A stretch of 10,011 nt of DNA from Desulfotignum sp. (lineage in GTDB: Bacteria > Desulfobacterota > Desulfobacteria > Desulfobacterales > Desulfobacteraceae): the NCBI GenBank assembly GCA_011390695.1, contig JAABRW010000421.1:1-10011 (forward strand), given 5' to 3'. Position 1 is the stretch's first letter, and every line of letters starts with the position of its first letter. This document shows, one piece after another, positions 5,727 to 10,011 of the stretch. A model generated the notes under the pieces. The model saw only the letters and a program-made list of their open reading frames with translations. It had not been told where the DNA came from and made no database searches. A program made the translations under genes and the position numbers.

Positions 5727-7236
5727 AATAATTGCACGCCCCGTGATCATGGCTTTTTTACTGTTGATGGCCGCCTCCTCCCTGGTTGGCCAGGAGATCC
5801 CGCCCCTGCCCGTCCCTGAATCCGGCATCACTGCCCGGGCAGATGGCAGGGCCAGGGTGAGGGAACGGCCCTCCCTTTCCTCCCCTGTTTTGACCGTTTT
5901 GAAACCTGGGGAGATCATCCAGGTTTTCGGCATGGAAAGCACCTGGTTTCACATCCGCCAGACCGGGGGGCTGACAGGATGGGTCTACAGGGACCTGGTC
6001 CGGGAACCGGATCTCATGGAAAGAAAGCTGGCCCGGGGCGGTTCTTTGACCCAGCCCGGGCCCCCTCCCTTGATCTCCCTGAGTTTCCGGGACATGGATA
6101 TCCGGGATGCCTTTTCTTCCCTGGCCATGGAATTCAAAACCAATATTGTTCTGTCCAGCGGGGTTTCCGGCACCATTACCCTGCATATTTTCAAAATGCC
6201 TCTGGAAGAGGCCATTGCCACCATTGCCCTGGCCGGGGGGTATACCACACGAAAAGAGGGGTCCACCTTTCACGTGTTCAAAACCGGGCTTCACCCCACC
6301 CTGGAAAAACCGGTATCCAAACCCTTTGAAACCAGGACCTTCCGGTTGAACTACGTGGAGATGGAAAAGATCAAGGACACCCTCAACTCCCTGCCCAACA
6401 TCCAGCCCGTTGAGGTCCATGAAGAGACCAAAACCGTCTTTGTGGAAGATACCCGGGAGAACATCCAACGGGTGGCCCGCATGATCGGGTTTCTGGATGT
6501 CATGCCCCAGCAGGTGATGATCGAGGCAAGGATACTGGAGGTGACCCTCACCGATAACATGGCCTATGGGGTGGACTGGAAAAGTATCTGGGGGGATGTG
6601 AACCTGGCCACCAGCGGATTTTCCATGGCTGTGCTGCCGAACGTGCCCTCTGTATCACCTGCGCCAGGGGGTGGCCAGGGGGGATTTGCCAATATCATTG
6701 CAAGGACAGGCTCTGACCATTTTATTTCCCTGGCCATTGATGCCCTCAAGGAAAAGACAACGGTCAACACGGTTTCCACCCCCAAAATCCTGGCTGTCCA
6801 CGGCAAGTCCGCCCGGGTCCAGGTGGGAGGCAGGCAGGGGTATAAGGTCACCACCAACAATGAGGGGATTTCAACGGAATCCATCCACTTCATCGACACG
6901 GGCGTGATCCTGGATATCACCCCCTACATTGACCAGGATAACAATATTTTGCTTAATGTCCAGCCCGCCATCAATACGGCCCAACTCGAAGAAGGGATTC
7001 CCGTGGTCAATTCCACCTCTGTCTCCACCTGGCTGGTGGCCCGGGATGGTGAAACCATCTTTATCGGCGGACTCATGGAGGACCTGGACACCAACACCCG
7101 GAATCAGGTCCCTCTTCTGGGGGATATTCCCGTGGTGGGCAACCTGTTCGGCCGGACCGTTACCAATAAAACCAAAAAGGAGATCGTGGTCCTGATCACC
7201 CCCCGAATCATCAAGAGATCCCGGGGGGATGAATAG
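5719..7236 (+). CDS. gspD: GspD/PilQ-family secretin with N-terminal bacterial SH3 domain
   Basis: 505-residue outer-membrane channel subunit. Signal peptide at about 1-24 (MAFLLLMAASSLVG core). Residues ~37-95 form a bacterial SH3 (SH3b) domain: ITARADGRARVRERPS, then VLTVLKPGEIIQVFG, WFHIR and TGWVYRDLV, the classic RxxPS...vi..l..Ge.v.v....W..v....G..GWV order. Next come an STN/N0-like domain (~119-188, LSFRDMDIRDAFSSLA), one N1-like ring domain (~203-262, TRTFRLNYVEMEKIKDTL ... VFVEDT) and the secretin domain (~263-497). The secretin domain shows QQVMIEARILEV, TVNTVSTPKILAV, and the signature VPLLGDIPVVGNLFG with KKEIVVLITPRII. It is shorter than GspD (~650) because it has only one N1-like domain, and closer to short PilQ-like secretins. 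The start overlaps gspC by 8 bases with no clear ribosome site, suggesting coupling. Confidence 0.93.
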   Translation: MSKIIARPVIMAFLLLMAASSLVGQEIPPLPVPESGITARADGRARVRERPSLSSPVLTVLKPGEIIQVFGMESTWFHIRQTGGLTGWVYRDLVREPDLMERKLARGGSLTQPGPPPLISLSFRDMDIRDAFSSLAMEFKTNIVLSSGVSGTITLHIFKMPLEEAIATIALAGGYTTRKEGSTFHVFKTGLHPTLEKPVSKPFETRTFRLNYVEMEKIKDTLNSLPNIQPVEVHEETKTVFVEDTRENIQRVARMIGFLDVMPQQVMIEARILEVTLTDNMAYGVDWKSIWGDVNLATSGFSMAVLPNVPSVSPAPGGGQGGFANIIARTGSDHFISLAIDALKEKTTVNTVSTPKILAVHGKSARVQVGGRQGYKVTTNNEGISTESIHFIDTGVILDITPYIDQDNNILLNVQPAINTAQLEEGIPVVNSTSVSTWLVARDGETIFIGGLMEDLDTNTRNQVPLLGDIPVVGNLFGRTVTNKTKKEIVVLITPRIIKRSRGDE

Positions 7237-8596
7237 ACCGGATGGGTCAGGGCCTATGATTCTGCGCAGTGAACAGGGATTTTTACTCGTCAGTCTTTTG
7301 CTGATCCTGGCCCTGATGGCCGTGACCCTGGTGACCCTGAATCTTTATACCGCCACCCAGGTTAACATGACCGCCCTTCACAGGGATGCGGTTCAGTCAG
7401 GATTTGACCGGCATGCCGTGCTCCAGGACTCTTTGTGGCAAATCTTTTCCGATCCCTGCTATCGCACCGCTGGAGAGCAGGTGGTCTTTAACGGCTCTAC
7501 CTATACCCGGACAATTTTAAATTCCACACAGCCGGGATATACCGATGCCATCACGCTGACCATCATGGCCCAGGGCAGCACCACTGCCCTGAAACGCAGT
7601 TACCACTACTGGAGTGCAGGGATCACCGGGACCCCATCCAGGCAGGAGCAAATCTGTCTGGATGGAACCGGCAATCTGTTCATTGCCGACACTGGAAACG
7701 TCCGCATCGTCAAACGGGATCCGGCCGGTATCATGACCCTGTTGGCGGGCAACGGCACGCGGGGTTACAGCGGAGATTGGGGGCCGGCTGTCAATGCCCA
7801 GCTTCATGACCCCTGCGGGGTGGCAGTGGACCCAGGGGGCAACATTTACATTGCCGACACCCAAAACCACGTGATCCGACGGGTGGACCCCTCCGGCATC
7901 ATTACCACCGTGGCCGGTACCGGGAATGGAAATTATTCCGGCGACTGGGGGCCGGCCACGGCCGCAGAACTGAATGAGCCCTTATCGGTTTTTTTCCACA
8001 ATGCATCCAATAGTTACTATATTGCCGACTCCAAAAACCACCGGATCCGGCGGGTGGACAGCGCCGGCATCATCACCACCGTGGCCGGCAACGGGGTTAA
8101 AGGGTATTCTGGAAACGGCGGGGCGGCCATTGCCGCCAGGTTGGATACCCCCCATGGGGTTCATGTCCGGCCCGACGGAACCATTTTCATTGCCGATACT
8201 GCGAACTCTGCCATCCGGCAGGTGGACAGCGCTGGCATCATCACCACCGTGGCCGGCAGCAGCTCGGCTATGAGAGGATATTCCGGGGACGGGGGGCAGG
8301 CCACATCAGCCCTCTTAAACCTACCCAATGATGTGACCGCGGATGCCTTTGGAAACCTCTATATCGCGGACACCCTAAATCAGCGGATCCGCAGAATATG
8401 TGCGGCCACCGGGATCATTCAGACCGTTGTGGGTTCTGGAGCCGGTTTTTTGGACAATGTGCCGGCCCAGTCCGCTCGCATGAACTGGCCCAAGAGCGTT
8501 GCCATCTCACCTGCCTGGAGCCCGCACTTTTTTGTGAGCGATTCCAATAACAATTCCATCCGGAAGATTACCCTGAGACTGGTCCCTGAACTATGA
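7229..8596 (+). CDS. GspK/PilX-like pseudopilin stem fused to a six-repeat NHL beta-propeller
   Basis: 455-residue protein of unusual architecture. The N-terminus resembles a class III prepilin: leader ending SEQG (G17), then FLLVSLLLILALMAVTLVTL as hydrophobic helix, with Ser instead of Glu at +5, as expected only for GspK/PilX-type subunits, which often lack Glu5. Residues ~41-135 form a small region of helix plus strands (VFNGSTYTRTIL, ITLTIMAQG). From ~141 to ~449 are six NHL repeats with a 56-58 residue period, marked by FIADT 151, YIADT 207, YIADS 264, FIADT 320, YIADT 378 and FVSDS 435. Most have VIRRVD-, GIITTVAG- and GYSGDGG-type segments between. Six repeats would close one propeller, probably periplasmic or extracellular. 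It overlaps gspD by 8 bases. ATG 7256, giving an 8-residue leader, is an alternative start. No separate gspK exists here, so it may act as the tip subunit (inference). Confidence 0.85.
   Translation: MNRPDGSGPMILRSEQGFLLVSLLLILALMAVTLVTLNLYTATQVNMTALHRDAVQSGFDRHAVLQDSLWQIFSDPCYRTAGEQVVFNGSTYTRTILNSTQPGYTDAITLTIMAQGSTTALKRSYHYWSAGITGTPSRQEQICLDGTGNLFIADTGNVRIVKRDPAGIMTLLAGNGTRGYSGDWGPAVNAQLHDPCGVAVDPGGNIYIADTQNHVIRRVDPSGIITTVAGTGNGNYSGDWGPATAAELNEPLSVFFHNASNSYYIADSKNHRIRRVDSAGIITTVAGNGVKGYSGNGGAAIAARLDTPHGVHVRPDGTIFIADTANSAIRQVDSAGIITTVAGSSSAMRGYSGDGGQATSALLNLPNDVTADAFGNLYIADTLNQRIRRICAATGIIQTVVGSGAGFLDNVPAQSARMNWPKSVAISPAWSPHFFVSDSNNNSIRKITLRLVPEL
8054..8258 (+). repeat. near-identical DNA segments in adjacent NHL blades
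   Basis: The 37-nt segments at 8054-8090 and 8222-8258 (starting GTGGACAGCGC and ending CCGTGGCCGGCA) differ at one base and are exactly 168 nt apart, one NHL repeat length. They encode VDSAGIITTVAG in repeats 3 and 4. A more diverged copy lies in repeat 2 at about 7883-7917. This indicates recent duplication or gene conversion between blades. Confidence 0.7.
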
Positions 8597-8677
8597 ATCT
8601 GACATCACGACAGAATTTGGCCTCTGGATCATTATCCTGGCGGTATGTCCTTACCGGGCATTCCATGGCCCGGACTG
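8597..8677. other. 81-bp convergent intergenic region with small hairpins
   Basis: It lies between the stop of the NHL-fusion gene (+) and the stop of ackA (-). It holds two overlapping, mutually exclusive dyads: CGGTA 8641-8645 with TACCG 8652-8656, and CCGGGC 8654-8659 with GCCCGG 8668-8673 around an 8-base loop. Neither has a following T-run on either strand, so these are weak candidates for a shared terminator. No other feature is visible. Confidence 0.35.
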
Positions 8678-9913
8678 TCAGGGAAGGATTCTGGGGGTGG
8701 GAAAATTTTTTCCCAGGATCTTTTTTTGGGTCTGTCGGGCGATTTCCAGTTCTTCATCAGTGGGTATCACCAGGATTGCCACAGAGGTATTTTGGGAGCT
8801 GATCCGCCGCAGCTGGTTTTTTTTGTCTTTGTTCCTGACCGGGTCGATCTCAATGCCAAAGCATGACAGGCCACGGCAGCAGTGCTCCCGGACAGTGGAA
8901 GCGTTTTCCCCGATGCCGCCGGTGAAAACCAGCGCATCCACCCGGCCCAGAACGGCGAAATAGGCCCCGATATATTTTTTGATGCGGTAGGTATACACCT
9001 CTAAGGCCAGCCTGGCACGGTCATCCCCGGTGTCCGCCTTTTCCAGTACCCTGCGCATGTCATTTTCCCCGCACAGGCCTTTGAGCCCGCTCTGCCGGTT
9101 GAAAATTGCATCGATCTCATCCAGGGACATGTTAAGGTGCCTGGATAAAAAAAACGGGATGGCCGGATCCACATCCCCGGAGCGGGTCCCCATGACCAGG
9201 CCCTCCAGCGGGGTCAGTCCCATGGAGGTGTCCACGCTTCTGCCGTTTTGGATGGCTGTTGCACTGGCCCCGTTGCCCAGGTGCAGGGTGATCAGGTTCA
9301 GCCGGTCCAGGGGGGTGTTCAGAAACTTTGCGGCTTTGCCGGCCACATAGGCATGGGAGGTGCCGTGGAATCCGTACCGGCGCACCCGGTGGGTGTCATA
9401 CAGGTCATGGGGCAAAGCATACATATAGGCCTTTTCCGGCAGGGTCTGGTGAAAGGCGGTGTCAAACACCGCCACCTGGGAGGCAGTGGGGAACACCGAC
9501 CCGGCCACCCGGATGCCGGTGAGGTTGGCCGGGTTGTGCAGCGGGGCCAGGGGGGTGTTTTTTTCGATTTCATCCAAAACACTCTGGTCGATGATCCTGG
9601 GATCCTGGAAGGTTTCTCCCCCATGCACCACCCGGTGGCCCACGGCGGCAATATCGGAAGTATCCTTGATCACCCCGTGTGTTGCATCCATGAGCAGGGC
9701 GGCGATGCGGGCCAGGCCCCGGGCGTGGTCCAGGTTTTCGGTGATCTCGATGGTTTTCGGGGCGCCGTCCGCCGCCGTGACGGTGTGGGACAGGGTGCCG
9801 GCATCACTGCCAAGTCTTTCAGCCATGCCTGCGGCCAGCACGGTTTCTTTTGCCATGTCAAACAGTTGATACTTGATGGAGGAACTGCCAGTATTGATCA
9901 CCAGGATCTTCAT
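8678..9913 (-). CDS. ackA: acetate kinase
   Basis: Cytoplasmic enzyme converting acetyl phosphate and ADP to acetate and ATP, or the reverse for acetate activation. It has 411 residues, close to the usual ~400. Motifs in order: VINTGSSSIKY (5-15, catalytic N7), GHRVVHGGE (R94), PLHNP (H126), VFDTAFHQTLP (D151), RRYGFHGTSH (H183), LHLGNGASA (211-219), GLTPLEGLVMGTRSGD (R244), FTGGIGENA (330-338), and PTDEE (E387). All residues expected from the well-studied archaeal enzyme are present. ATG 9913 is chosen over the upstream in-frame ATG at 9985 because the family starts at MKILVINTGS, GAGGG (complement of 9917-9921) lies just before it, and the upstream extension is a shadow of pta. It overlaps the pta stop as ATGA. 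The C-terminus carries a short extra tail (KNFPTPRILP). Confidence 0.98.
   Translation of the reverse strand: MKILVINTGSSSIKYQLFDMAKETVLAAGMAERLGSDAGTLSHTVTAADGAPKTIEITENLDHARGLARIAALLMDATHGVIKDTSDIAAVGHRVVHGGETFQDPRIIDQSVLDEIEKNTPLAPLHNPANLTGIRVAGSVFPTASQVAVFDTAFHQTLPEKAYMYALPHDLYDTHRVRRYGFHGTSHAYVAGKAAKFLNTPLDRLNLITLHLGNGASATAIQNGRSVDTSMGLTPLEGLVMGTRSGDVDPAIPFFLSRHLNMSLDEIDAIFNRQSGLKGLCGENDMRRVLEKADTGDDRARLALEVYTYRIKKYIGAYFAVLGRVDALVFTGGIGENASTVREHCCRGLSCFGIEIDPVRNKDKKNQLRRISSQNTSVAILVIPTDEELEIARQTQKKILGKNFPTPRILP
8698..8727 (+). terminator. possible terminator of the secretion operon inside the ackA 3' end
   Basis: An 18-bp palindrome TGGGAAAA-TT-TTTTCCCA (8698-8715) is followed, after five bases, by seven T (8721-8727) on the + strand. 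Read from the secretion operon it would give a short stem-loop and then a U-run, about 100 bp after the last stop codon. The stem has a small AU-rich core and the five-base separation is not ideal. The region also encodes the ackA C-terminus (GKNFP), so part of the pattern may be chance. Confidence 0.3.
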
Positions 9914-10011
9914 GATCCCTCTTTTTCCGCTGCGGCCTGGATAGCTGTGATGGCGATGGTGTTGACCACATCGGCAACCGTGCATCCCCGGCTCAGGTCA
10001 TTGACCGGTTT
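9910..10011 (-). CDS. pta: phosphate acetyltransferase, last 33 codons (5' part outside window)
   Basis: The - strand frame entering from the right edge reads KPVNDLSRGCTVADVVNTIA, continues ITAIQAAAEKEGS and stops at TGA. This is the highly conserved C-terminus of Pta (KPVNDLSRGC...DIV...AITA.QA), which interconverts acetyl-CoA and acetyl phosphate. The stop overlaps the ackA start by four bases (ATGA), the expected pta-ackA operon coupling that makes ATP from acetyl-CoA, or activates acetate for oxidation. Only the tail is seen, so the length and N-terminal type (short Pta versus long DRTGG-containing form) cannot be judged. Confidence 0.93.
   Translation of the reverse strand, partial: KPVNDLSRGCTVADVVNTIAITAIQAAAEKEGS

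Noticed and set aside
5758..6468. 236-codon open frame on the - strand within the secretin gene
   Set aside because: It is an antisense shadow of strongly conserved secretin sequence, Gly/Pro-rich from G+C bias, without ribosome site or domain.
8593..8802. Open frame of 69 codons on + strand overlapping the NHL-fusion stop by ATGA
   Set aside because: Most of it is antisense to the ackA C-terminus, the product shows no recognisable features, and there is no further gene of this operon in view. The ATGA overlap is probably chance.
9914..9985. 24-codon N-terminal extension of ackA
   Set aside because: It overlaps the conserved pta C-terminus in another frame, and acetate kinases start at the MKILVINTGS motif.
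1..10011. Search for tRNA or rRNA genes, CRISPR arrays, insertion sequences, integrase or attachment-site signals
   Set aside because: Nothing of this kind was seen. The window is almost fully covered by two operons, and the only repeats are the small ones listed.

Overview
The window is a dense, almost gap-free block of bacterial DNA with high G+C (judged by eye, not computed). It carries the distal part of a type II secretion-like (T2SS / type IV-pilus-related) operon on the + strand. This meets the end of a pta-ackA acetate operon on the - strand. The diderm architecture (secretin, inner-membrane platform, pseudopilins), the codon style, the split PilM/PilN/PilO-type platform and the pta-ackA pair would fit a Desulfobacterota (sulfate-reducer-like, Desulfobacterales-type) genome. 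That assignment is inference from gene style; no phylogenetic marker is present.

Layout, + strand (2-8596): C-terminal part of the platform protein GspF; a 157-bp gap with inverted repeats; then a tightly packed run. The run holds four class III-signal pseudopilins (GspG-, H-, I- and J-like), a PilM-like actin-fold protein, PilN-like and PilO-like bitopic proteins, a GspC/PilP-like coupling protein, a secretin, and an unusual gene with a pseudopilin-like N-terminus (GspK/PilX type) fused to six NHL beta-propeller repeats. From gspG onward most neighbours overlap by 4-10 bases or lie within 40 bases of each other, so they are probably co-transcribed and translationally coupled.

Layout, - strand (8678-10011): ackA (acetate kinase, complete) and, upstream of it and overlapping by ATGA, the last 33 codons of pta (phosphate acetyltransferase). 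The two operons converge with only 81 bp between the stop codons.

How it works together (family knowledge plus inference): GspF and PilM/N/O-like proteins would form the inner-membrane platform driven by an ATPase lying outside the window. GspG/H/I/J would build the periplasmic pseudopilus, and the GspC-like protein would link the platform to the SH3-decorated secretin in the outer membrane. The last gene sits where a gspK-like tip subunit is otherwise missing, so its propeller may be displayed at the pseudopilus tip or act as the substrate-facing part. The most unusual points are this pseudopilin-NHL fusion, the bacterial SH3 domain at the N-terminus of the secretin, a dockerin/EF-hand-like loop in the GspJ-like protein, and a PilM-like protein whose nucleotide-binding motifs look degraded.
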